Assembly (NCBI GenBank): GCA_002727775.1
Contig: PBUF01000151.1
Coordinates: 27,883 to 33,508, forward strand
Length of the DNA stretch: 5,626 nucleotides
Direction: 5' to 3'
Source of the DNA: Gammaproteobacteria bacterium
Lineage (GTDB): Bacteria > Pseudomonadota > Gammaproteobacteria > Pseudomonadales > Azotimanducaceae
Made by a program: the position numbers and the translations under genes. The notes beneath the pieces were generated by a model. That model made no database searches. It had not been told where the DNA came from and was given only the letters and a program-made list of their open reading frames with translations. This document shows positions 1-5,626 of the stretch, piece after piece (position 1 is the first letter of the stretch; the number at the start of each line of letters is the position of its first letter).

Positions 1-53
1 TTAGGAATCGGTGCAAGTCTCAGAATTTAATGAAATTTTCCCACAAATTGTCA

Positions 54-82
54 CAGACTCGTGCTGCAAAAAACGATAGAAT
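54..82 (+). promoter_or_regulatory. Weak candidate sigma70-type promoter for the receptor operon
   Basis: TAGAAT at 77-82 differs from the TATAAT -10 consensus at one base. With a 17-nt spacer, the -35 position at 54-59 reads CAGACT, which matches TTGACA at only three of six positions. A better -35 look-alike, TTGTCA at 48-53, is 23 nt from the -10, which is too far. If the -10 is real, transcription would start near 88-90, just before the inverted repeat at 93-112. This is a weak call based on consensus matching by eye. The true promoter could lie further upstream, outside the window. Confidence 0.25.
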
Positions 83-92
83 TGTGTCTCTA

Positions 93-112
93 AGATATCG
101 GGACTGATATCT
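93..112. promoter_or_regulatory. Perfect inverted repeat AGATATC-N6-GATATCT, candidate operator or 5'-UTR hairpin
   Basis: AGATATC at 93-99 and GATATCT at 106-112 are exact reverse complements separated by six bases (GGGACT). Together they form a 20-bp dyad centred 21-22 bp upstream of the leader ATG at 124 and about 47 bp upstream of the receptor ATG. Such a dyad between a promoter and the first gene is the usual form of a site for a dimeric repressor or activator. In RNA it could instead form an AU-rich 7-bp stem with a 6-nt loop near the transcript's 5' end. The regulator is not encoded in the window. The symmetry is seen directly; the function is inferred. Each half contains the self-palindrome GATATC, so part of the symmetry comes free with a repeated 6-mer. 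Confidence 0.4.
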
Positions 113-123
113 AACGAGCATAC

Positions 124-153
124 ATGCGCCCAGTAGTAATTTGTATACGATGA
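124..153 (+). CDS. Possible nine-codon leader peptide (MRPVVICIR) overlapping the receptor start
   Basis: An ATG at 124 opens a nine-codon frame, MRPVVICIR, whose TGA stop at 151-153 overlaps the receptor ATG at 150-152 in an ATGA arrangement. That overlap is typical of translational coupling, where a ribosome ending one frame restarts on the next. A weak GAG (116-118) lies five bases before this ATG, whereas the receptor ATG has no Shine-Dalgarno-like sequence of its own in the preceding 20 bases. Coupling would explain how the receptor is translated. The peptide has no run of a single amino acid that would indicate attenuation. A frame this short arises easily by chance, so this is a candidate only. 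Confidence 0.25.
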   Translation: MRPVVICIR

Positions 154-2285
154 GAATCTTCAAACTCACCCCCACATTAGCTTTTGTAGCAATAATGGGG
201 GGCCTATTTAGCCAGAATCTTTCGGGCCAACCCGATCAGCCAATTATCTCTGCTGATCAATCAACCGTAGTTTATCCCGCAAGTTACTTCGACGGTTTTT
301 ATCCCGTCTCCGCCAACGACATGCTCAATCGCATACCCGGTATAAATTTAGCGCTTCGAGGAGGTTCCAGTGGTCGAGGATTAGGTGCCGGCGAGGGTGA
401 AGTTCTGATTAACGGTCAACGAACGACAGGCAAAAACAATGAAGGGAGAGACCAACTAAACAGAATTACAGCCAATCAGGTCGACTACATCGAAATTATT
501 CGCGGAACGTCAGAAAATGTAGATATTCGAAGCGGCGGGCAAGTGGTCAACGTAGTTCTCTTGGAGAGCTCCTCAAGGTCTAGCACAACAATCGAGACCG
601 AAACTAGACGGGCCAGAAATGGAACTTTTGACTCCGGTGGGCAAGTTTCCGTAGCCGGCACGAGAAAAAACATTGATTACATCGTTAATTTTCAGGCAGA
701 TCCCGGTTACCGATACTGGGATTCAGACGAATTTACGTACGATCGTGATGACAATCTGATAGGCACTGAAAAACAAGAAGTTCATCGCGACGAAACTGAG
801 TATTCGGGTAATGTAAATCTTGGTTTCAATATGAATAAGTCTGTATTTAAAGTGAATGGGCTTTTCGAGGAACGAGGCGACTCGCCAACTGATCGGGAGA
901 GGATAATTTCAGACTTTTCCGCGGGAACCGTTAGAGTCCAAGATGACCAGCAGAGCACAACACGGAAGAATTGGGAAGTAGGTGGAGATTACGAGTATGA
1001 GACCAATTCTGACTCGCGGTTCCGCGTATTGTTTATCGTCAATGACCGTAACTCGACATACGATCGAATTCGCTACGATGTTGCGAACGAAGAGTTGGAG
1101 CCTAATCTTTTCTTGGACAGACTTACTCGAGATCGCGAGCGGATAGTGCGAACTTCCTTTATTCGAAATTTACCGAGGAATCAGGGTATTGAGTTCGGTG
1201 CGGAGGGCGCACAAACAATAAGAGACTCTGATTTAAGAATGGGTTTAAACACGCCGGGAGAGCCAAATCCCAATTATGGAAATCTGGTCCCAGTCAGCAT
1301 CGATAACAGTAAATCCACAGTCCAAGAATTACGATACGAACCGTTCACCATACATAACTGGCAGATTAACGACCGGATGTCACTCGAAAGTCGACTACTC
1401 TATGAGACTTCCACAATCGAACAAAAAGGGGACGTCAGCAGAGAGAGAAGTTTTTCCTTTGTCAAACCAAAGATCGATTACAGATATAACTTGACGCAAT
1501 CATTTCAAGTGCGGTTAGAAATAGAACGGGATATTTCTCAGCTTAGCTTTTCTGATTTTAGCGCATCAGTTGATTCAAACGACGAAGAGAAGAACACCTT
1601 TGCAGGGAACCCAGAGATTGTTCAAGAAAAACTTTGGCGCTATGACTTAAACCTAGAGTATCGATTGCCCAATGACCTAGGAGTAATTAATTCTCAGATC
1701 TATTATCGAGATGCCGAGGATCACATCGATCGGATTGATGTTTCCCCCTCACCAGATGACCTCCGGTCTGCACGCGGTAACATTGGGGATGGCAAATGGT
1801 ACGGTGTGAGTTTTGATATTAGCGCTAAACTAGACCCCCTTAAAATCCAAAACGCCTTGTTTACAACACGGATTCGAATAAGGGATTCTGAATTTACTGA
1901 TCCATTCTTAGGAATAAAACGTCGCCGTGAAGGTAATGGGCGCTGGGGGCTTAATATGGGATTTCGTCATGATTTGACCAGCAAGAGACTCACGTACGGG
2001 ATCAACTACAGCAATGACTCGAACGACGGCGAGGGAAGGAAGCAGTTCGACATCGACGATATCGAGGAAAGACTCAATCAGCCCTCAATGTCGGCTTATA
2101 TAGAAAAAAGGGCCTTTGACAATTTAACATTCAGGTTCGAATCCCGTAATCTTACCGAGAATCAATGGTGCCGCCGCCGCACCCGCTTTGATGGGCACAT
2201 TCGAGATGGTCAGGTCAGAGAAATTGAAGACTATTGCAGCAGGAGCGGCATCCAGTTGGCGCTGAGGGTAAGAGCTACTTTTTAA
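150..2285 (+). CDS. TonB-dependent outer-membrane receptor, compact plug plus beta-barrel type
   Basis: This is a predicted outer-membrane active transporter that would import a ligand using TonB-ExbBD energy; the ligand is unknown. From ATG 150 (711 aa), a signal peptide spans about residues 1-26: basic MRIFK, a hydrophobic core, then a likely cut near LSG/Q. A possible TonB box is STVVYPAS at about 38-45. The plug covers about 50-137, with NDMLNRIPGI (56-65), LINGQ (86-90), IEIIRG (114-119) and GGQVVNVVL (129-137), a pattern I associate with proteobacterial receptors. There is no N-terminal carboxypeptidase-regulatory-like extension. The rest is alternating polar/hydrophobic barrel strands, with the common GNP motif at 486-488 and a terminal ...LRVRATF ending in Phe, the usual BAM signal. 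The only two cysteines (about 674 and 696) lie just before the last strand. An in-frame TTG at 141 would add three residues, but ATG 150 gives the better signal peptide. It heads an operon with the gene 23 nt downstream. The family call is firm; substrate class is not inferable. Confidence 0.9.
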   Translation: MRIFKLTPTLAFVAIMGGLFSQNLSGQPDQPIISADQSTVVYPASYFDGFYPVSANDMLNRIPGINLALRGGSSGRGLGAGEGEVLINGQRTTGKNNEGRDQLNRITANQVDYIEIIRGTSENVDIRSGGQVVNVVLLESSSRSSTTIETETRRARNGTFDSGGQVSVAGTRKNIDYIVNFQADPGYRYWDSDEFTYDRDDNLIGTEKQEVHRDETEYSGNVNLGFNMNKSVFKVNGLFEERGDSPTDRERIISDFSAGTVRVQDDQQSTTRKNWEVGGDYEYETNSDSRFRVLFIVNDRNSTYDRIRYDVANEELEPNLFLDRLTRDRERIVRTSFIRNLPRNQGIEFGAEGAQTIRDSDLRMGLNTPGEPNPNYGNLVPVSIDNSKSTVQELRYEPFTIHNWQINDRMSLESRLLYETSTIEQKGDVSRERSFSFVKPKIDYRYNLTQSFQVRLEIERDISQLSFSDFSASVDSNDEEKNTFAGNPEIVQEKLWRYDLNLEYRLPNDLGVINSQIYYRDAEDHIDRIDVSPSPDDLRSARGNIGDGKWYGVSFDISAKLDPLKIQNALFTTRIRIRDSEFTDPFLGIKRRREGNGRWGLNMGFRHDLTSKRLTYGINYSNDSNDGEGRKQFDIDDIEERLNQPSMSAYIEKRAFDNLTFRFESRNLTENQWCRRRTRFDGHIRDGQVREIEDYCSRSGIQLALRVRATF

Positions 2286-2298
2286 AAAACAGTCATTT

Positions 2299-2304
2299 GA
2301 GGTG
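2299..2304 (+). promoter_or_regulatory. Strong Shine-Dalgarno (GAGGTG) fixing the start of the PHP-like gene
   Basis: GAGGTG at 2299-2304 lies four bases before ATG 2309, with its GAGG core six bases away, which is good ribosome-site spacing. It decides the start. The open frame extends upstream to an ATG at 2234, inside the receptor gene, but that would place 25 extra polar residues before an otherwise standard signal peptide. The site also overlaps the 8-bp palindrome GGTGCACC (2301-2308), which abuts the start codon. No terminator-like hairpin is visible in the 23-nt gap, so readthrough from the receptor gene is expected. Confidence 0.85.
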
Positions 2305-2308
2305 CACC

Positions 2309-4414
2309 ATGAAAAATAAAAATTTGCTCTCAAAATTTATCTTTGCCTACCTTATACCTATACCCCTTCTAGCCATCGAGATAAACCAAGAAGCATTCGA
2401 ACCTGAAGACGGTTTCACGTTAAACACTTCGGAGGAGAGTATCCGTCTCGGGTGGGAAGTTGCTGGGAATAAAGCTTTCATTGAATTTCAATTCATTCCG
2501 CGACAAGGCAACACTGCGGCTGCCCCATTAATAAAAGCGCTCGGCATTAACGAGGCGACCATAATGAAAGATCTCGACCCAAATTATCTCTTTTGGGTCG
2601 GCGATCGTGATTTAACATTAAGGGACGGTTGGGAAATCTTTTTCGATAGAGTACCGACGAGACCTTATTCTGTAGAAAAGGGGTACCTTTCGCCCACAGA
2701 CGTAACCATTTCAACAAAGACTGGACGGGCTACGGTTGAAATTTCGGGCCTAAGCAGCGAAACCTTCGCCGGGTCGCTTGCTTTTGTGCTCTATCAGGAC
2801 AGCCCTTTCGTTCACATGGAGGCACGCGTTTCAACAGACAGGCCAGCCACGGCTTTTCTTTATCATGTTGGACTCGCGAAGCCAGACACAAGGGGTCAGA
2901 ATCTGGAATGGTTCGACGCTTATGGAAATCCTCGGATAGAGCCAATAACTGATTCAACCGCCAATGTTTACAAGACACGATATCGCAGCATAGCACTCTC
3001 AAACCAAAACGGCTCAGTAGTGGTTTCTCCATTTCCACATCAATACTTGTATCCTTTGGATTTCGCAAACAATTTTGGCTACAACTGGGCAGGCCATGAA
3101 TATTTGGATATGGTTGACGGTTTTGCATTTGGAGTTCGACAGCCGCCAGTAGGTGATCGCCGGTTTGTACCTTGGGTTAATGCTCAACCTGGCACCTTAC
3201 AAAAACTTGGCGTTCTGATTTTTTTATCCGAACTGTCAGGTCTTGAAAACCTGGAAGTTGTCAAACGCTATACACGCAACGATTCGTTTAAGCCCCTTTC
3301 AGGATACAAAACGCTTTCAAGTCACTATCACCATGAGCACTCTACTGACTTTATTAACCAACAACACGAACAAGGAATTAACGGCATACCAGCAGGATTA
3401 GAGGAGCCTGATTTTGTGAAATTTTTTAAGCGTATGGGGGTCGATATGGTGCACATGGCAGAATTTCACTTCGGCCGCACACCCAGACTGGGTACCGAAG
3501 AGAGACTGTCTGAATTAAAGGTGATGCACGACGAATTTTCGAGGCTATCAGATGAAGAATTTCTTCTCATCCCCGGAGAGGAACCAAACGTCCATTTTGG
3601 AAGCCATTGGTTAAGTCTATTCCCCAAGCCTGTATATTGGGTTTTAAATCAAAATGAAGGTCAACCATTCGAGCAGACTATCCCCGGGTATGGGACCGTT
3701 TATCATGTTGGAAACGCAGAAGACGTTCTAAAACTGCTTCAAAATGAGAATGGTTTAGCCTGGACGGCTCACCCTCGAGTGAAAGGGTCTACTGGATTTC
3801 CAGACGGTTATCGGGCTAGTGATTTTTTCGAGAGTGATCATTTTTTGGGTGGCGCTTGGAAAGCCATGCCCGCAGACTACTCTAGAGATTTACTGGGTTG
3901 GCGGGTCCTAGACCTTGAAGATGATATGGCTAACTGGGGTTTTAAAAAATACATCTTAGGAGAGGTGGATATTTTCAAAATTTTTGAGGACTACGAACTT
4001 TTTGGCACGATGAACATTAACTACTTAAAAATTGATGAGATTCCAAAGTATGAAGATGGTTGGCAGCCTGTTTTGGATGCTCTTTCTGGAGGAGAATTCT
4101 TTGTTACAACCGGAGAGGTTTTAATTCCAGAATTCTCGATCAATGGAAAAGAAAGTGGTGAGATAGCGCAGGCAGATGACGCAATGTCACTGGAGATCGA
4201 ACTGCAATGGACTTATCCTTTGGCTTATATGGAATTAATCAGTGGCGACGGTCGTAACGTACACCGCTTGCGATTTGACCTATCTGATACTACTGAGTTT
4301 GATTCTACTAATTTCCAATTCCCTGTTGATCTTAGTAATGCTAAGTGGGCACGTCTAGAAGTTTGGGACATAGCACGCAATGGTGCTTTCACTCAACCCA
4401 TTTGGTTGGAGTAA
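2309..4414 (+). CDS. Exported PHP-fold, CehA/McbA-like metallohydrolase family protein with unknown N-terminal domain
   Basis: This 701-aa protein has a likely Sec signal peptide (basic MKNKNLLSKF, hydrophobic FAYLIPIPLLA, cut near residue 22), so it should act in the periplasm or outside. Residues about 25-330 are beta-rich and resemble no domain I can name. Residues about 335-605 look like a divergent PHP domain. The cues are HYHHEHS (339-345, giving the H-x-H of motif I at 342/344), GVDMVHMAEFH (377-387, where family members have a D-H motif), PGEE (422-425), GSHWLS (431-436), AHP (487-489) and GWRVLDLED (530-538). Next comes GW-x-PVLDALSGGEFFVTTGEVL (about 584-605), matching the 'AL..G..FVTTGE' element that follows PHP in CehA-type proteins. 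A C-terminal beta-sandwich (about 606-701) follows. CehA itself is a carbaryl hydrolase, but substrates across the family vary and none can be assigned here. The usual last D-x-H appears replaced by N569-x-N571, so activity and metal content are uncertain. It is co-transcribed with the receptor, which suggests linked uptake and processing. Family placement comes from remembered motif patterns, not a search. Confidence 0.65.
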   Translation: MKNKNLLSKFIFAYLIPIPLLAIEINQEAFEPEDGFTLNTSEESIRLGWEVAGNKAFIEFQFIPRQGNTAAAPLIKALGINEATIMKDLDPNYLFWVGDRDLTLRDGWEIFFDRVPTRPYSVEKGYLSPTDVTISTKTGRATVEISGLSSETFAGSLAFVLYQDSPFVHMEARVSTDRPATAFLYHVGLAKPDTRGQNLEWFDAYGNPRIEPITDSTANVYKTRYRSIALSNQNGSVVVSPFPHQYLYPLDFANNFGYNWAGHEYLDMVDGFAFGVRQPPVGDRRFVPWVNAQPGTLQKLGVLIFLSELSGLENLEVVKRYTRNDSFKPLSGYKTLSSHYHHEHSTDFINQQHEQGINGIPAGLEEPDFVKFFKRMGVDMVHMAEFHFGRTPRLGTEERLSELKVMHDEFSRLSDEEFLLIPGEEPNVHFGSHWLSLFPKPVYWVLNQNEGQPFEQTIPGYGTVYHVGNAEDVLKLLQNENGLAWTAHPRVKGSTGFPDGYRASDFFESDHFLGGAWKAMPADYSRDLLGWRVLDLEDDMANWGFKKYILGEVDIFKIFEDYELFGTMNINYLKIDEIPKYEDGWQPVLDALSGGEFFVTTGEVLIPEFSINGKESGEIAQADDAMSLEIELQWTYPLAYMELISGDGRNVHRLRFDLSDTTEFDSTNFQFPVDLSNAKWARLEVWDIARNGAFTQPIWLE

Positions 4415-4419
4415 ACAAG
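4415..4419. other. Five-base junction between convergent genes, no intergenic terminator
   Basis: The stop codon of the PHP-like gene (TAA, 4412-4414) and that of the opposing CoA-transferase gene (TAG on the minus strand, 4422-4420) are separated by five bases. No U-rich, GC-stemmed terminator fits between them. The only nearby dyad is GTAAAC (4411-4416) with GTTTAC (4426-4431), a 6-bp AT-rich stem with a 9-nt loop that spans both stop codons and lacks a T-tract. Each transcript probably runs into the other gene's 3' end. Confidence 0.7.
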
Positions 4420-5625
4420 CTAACCGTTTACGGCTGACAACTTTACAACATTCGAAGCTTCAAGCGTTCTGATTTCTTCCTCTGTGTAACCTAATTCAGA
4501 TAGCACCCTGTGCGTTGACTGCCCAATAAGTTGAGTCGGATTATCTTGTGACTCGTTTATTCCTTGCATACTGTAATGTGATCTCACCCGGCGCATTTTT
4601 CCTTCTGACGGGTGTTCATATTCCTCAAACAAACCCACTTGCTGTAAATGAGGATCTTCAAGCAAATCGTCTAGGCGGTTAACCCTTGTATGAGGGATAT
4701 TTGCGTTCCGTAAAATCTCACACCATTCATCAGTTGTTTTTTCAGGGGCTATTTCGTAGAGCCTTTCGTAGAGGGTATTAATGTTCTCGCTTCTTTTGAT
4801 TGGATCACGAACAATTTCCAATTCGGCTAATTCAGGCCTATTCATCATCGTAAAAAAATCAACCCAGTTTTTAGTACTATAAGGGAGAATCGCGATAAAA
4901 CCATCAGCGGTTGGGTAGGGTCGCCTGAAGGGCGCAGTTAGACGATCGTATCCGGTGCCACCGACACTTGGAACATAACTATAACCTGCCATTTGTTCTA
5001 CCATCAAAAAAGCAACCAAACCTTCAAACATAGGCGATTCAATAAAACAGCCCTTACCAGTCCTAAGTTTGTTAATCAAACCTCCCAGAACCGCAATTGT
5101 AAGCTGTAGCCCCGCCACCTTGTCCGCTACTATAGTTGGAAGATATCGAGGCCGCCCTTCAGAGTCTGAATTTAGATAGGAAAGTCCGCTCGCCGCCTGG
5201 ATGATGTCATCATAAGCTGGGACGTCTGAACTCGGCCCTTCTTCACCAAAGCCTTGAGCGCCACAATAGACCAAATCAGGTTTCACCTTCTTTAAATCCT
5301 CGTAACCAATGCCTAAGTTTACAGCTGTCTTATTCCTCATGTTGTGCACAACCGCATCAGCGTTTTTCACCAGTTTATAGAAGATATCCTTACCTTCATT
5401 ACTCTTAAGATTTAACGCAATACAGTCTTTATTGCGATTACAATTAACAAAACCTGCCCCCATCTCATCTGAGCTACCTGGCCTAACCGCTCGCATCATA
5501 TCGCCGTCTAAATTCTCTATTTTTATAACTGAAGCACCAAAGTCACCAAGCATTTGCGTGGCGAATGGACCAAGAACAACAGTGGTTAAGTCGAGAACAC
5601 GAATTCCATTTAAAATATTGAACAT
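4420..5625 (-). CDS. Class III CoA-transferase (CaiB/BaiF family)
   Basis: A cytoplasmic enzyme expected to move coenzyme A between acyl-CoA and a free carboxylic acid through an aspartyl-CoA thioester. Some relatives are racemases or isomerases, so the exact reaction is open. The 401 residues match the usual ~400 of the family. The N-terminus has the hallmark GIRVLDLTTVVLGPFATQMLGDFGASVIKIE region (7-37), followed by NRNKDCIALNLKSNEGKD (63-80), NMRNKTAVNLGIGYEDLKKVKPDLVYC (95-121), AYDD (137-140) and IVADKVAGL (165-173). In that last motif Asp168 fits the catalytic aspartate, equivalent to Asp169 of formyl-CoA transferase. The C-terminal domain has the typical W-x-x-x-L...IP-x-x-x-V (301-315) and DPHLQQVGLFEE (324-335). 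There is no signal peptide. ATG at 5625-5623 is the family-like start, one base from the window edge, so the ribosome site and promoter lie outside. It converges on the PHP-like gene, so it is not in that operon. The acyl substrate cannot be read from the sequence. Confidence 0.9.
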   Translation of the reverse strand: MFNILNGIRVLDLTTVVLGPFATQMLGDFGASVIKIENLDGDMMRAVRPGSSDEMGAGFVNCNRNKDCIALNLKSNEGKDIFYKLVKNADAVVHNMRNKTAVNLGIGYEDLKKVKPDLVYCGAQGFGEEGPSSDVPAYDDIIQAASGLSYLNSDSEGRPRYLPTIVADKVAGLQLTIAVLGGLINKLRTGKGCFIESPMFEGLVAFLMVEQMAGYSYVPSVGGTGYDRLTAPFRRPYPTADGFIAILPYSTKNWVDFFTMMNRPELAELEIVRDPIKRSENINTLYERLYEIAPEKTTDEWCEILRNANIPHTRVNRLDDLLEDPHLQQVGLFEEYEHPSEGKMRRVRSHYSMQGINESQDNPTQLIGQSTHRVLSELGYTEEEIRTLEASNVVKLSAVNG

Positions 5626-5626
5626 A

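Noticed and set aside
24..37. AATTT-N4-AAATT inverted repeat in the far upstream leader
   Set aside because: Short, low-complexity AT arms that occur readily by chance.
141..149. TTG start for the receptor, three codons before the ATG
   Set aside because: No Shine-Dalgarno for it, and the ATG at 150 begins a cleaner signal peptide; it cannot be excluded.
485..673. 62-codon minus-strand frame opposite the receptor plug region
   Set aside because: Antisense to a well-supported coding region, with no supporting signal.
1276..1494. 72-codon forward frame inside the receptor gene
   Set aside because: Out-of-frame overlap with a clear receptor coding sequence; no ribosome site or protein signature.
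2234..2308. Upstream ATG start that would lengthen the PHP-like protein by 25 residues
   Set aside because: It would overlap the receptor gene by about 50 bases and bury a normal signal peptide behind a polar extension; ATG 2309 has a strong, well-spaced GAGGTG.
2301..2308. GGTGCACC 8-bp palindrome overlapping the ribosome site
   Set aside because: Without a loop it cannot form a stable hairpin, and a single 8-bp palindrome is expected by chance; half of it is simply the Shine-Dalgarno.
2124..2333. 69-codon minus-strand frame spanning the receptor end and the intergenic gap
   Set aside because: Covers the 3' end of the receptor gene and the ribosome site of the next gene; no family features.
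2730..3128. 132-codon open frame on the minus strand
   Set aside because: It lies wholly inside the PHP-like gene, has no recognisable domain and its Cys/Arg-rich translation is typical of an antisense shadow.
4411..4431. GTAAAC...GTTTAC dyad as a bidirectional terminator
   Set aside because: Six-bp AT-rich stem with a nine-base loop and no following T-tract on either strand; too weak for an intrinsic terminator.

Overview
The window looks like Gram-negative, probably proteobacterial, chromosomal DNA. It encodes a TonB-dependent outer-membrane receptor and an exported periplasmic-type protein, with moderate base composition (somewhat AT-leaning by eye). All three large genes are intact. There are no tRNA or rRNA genes, CRISPR arrays, insertion sequences or obvious long repeats. 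The species cannot be named from the sequence; a free-living, possibly marine, gammaproteobacterium is a guess from protein style.

Layout. Positions 1-149 are a non-coding leader. It has a weak promoter-like element (-10 like TAGAAT at 77-82), a perfect 7-bp inverted repeat with a 6-nt spacer (93-112), and a possible nine-codon leader peptide whose stop overlaps the receptor ATG (ATGA at 150-153). Positions 150-2285 (+) encode a compact TonB-dependent receptor with a signal peptide, a plug and a C-terminal Phe. After 23 nt that hold a strong GAGGTG ribosome site, 2309-4414 (+) encode a 701-residue exported protein. Its C-terminal half resembles the PHP-fold CehA/McbA metallohydrolases, and its N-terminal ~330 residues are a beta-rich region I do not recognise. 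Five bases further on, and convergent, 4420-5625 (-) encode a complete 401-residue class III (CaiB/BaiF) CoA-transferase that starts at the very edge of the window.

How the genes may work together. The receptor and the hydrolase-like protein are almost certainly co-transcribed. The simplest reading is a capture-and-process pair: the receptor imports a ligand across the outer membrane using TonB energy, and the exported PHP-like protein acts on it, or on a related compound, in the periplasm. The CoA-transferase belongs to a separate, opposing transcript; it could activate a carboxylic acid released by the pathway, but only adjacency suggests this. The most interesting points are the apparent replacement of canonical PHP metal ligands in the hydrolase-like protein (including N-x-N where D-x-H is expected), its uncharacterised N-terminal region, a lone cysteine pair in the last predicted receptor loop, and the compact leader with an inverted repeat and overlapping mini-ORF.
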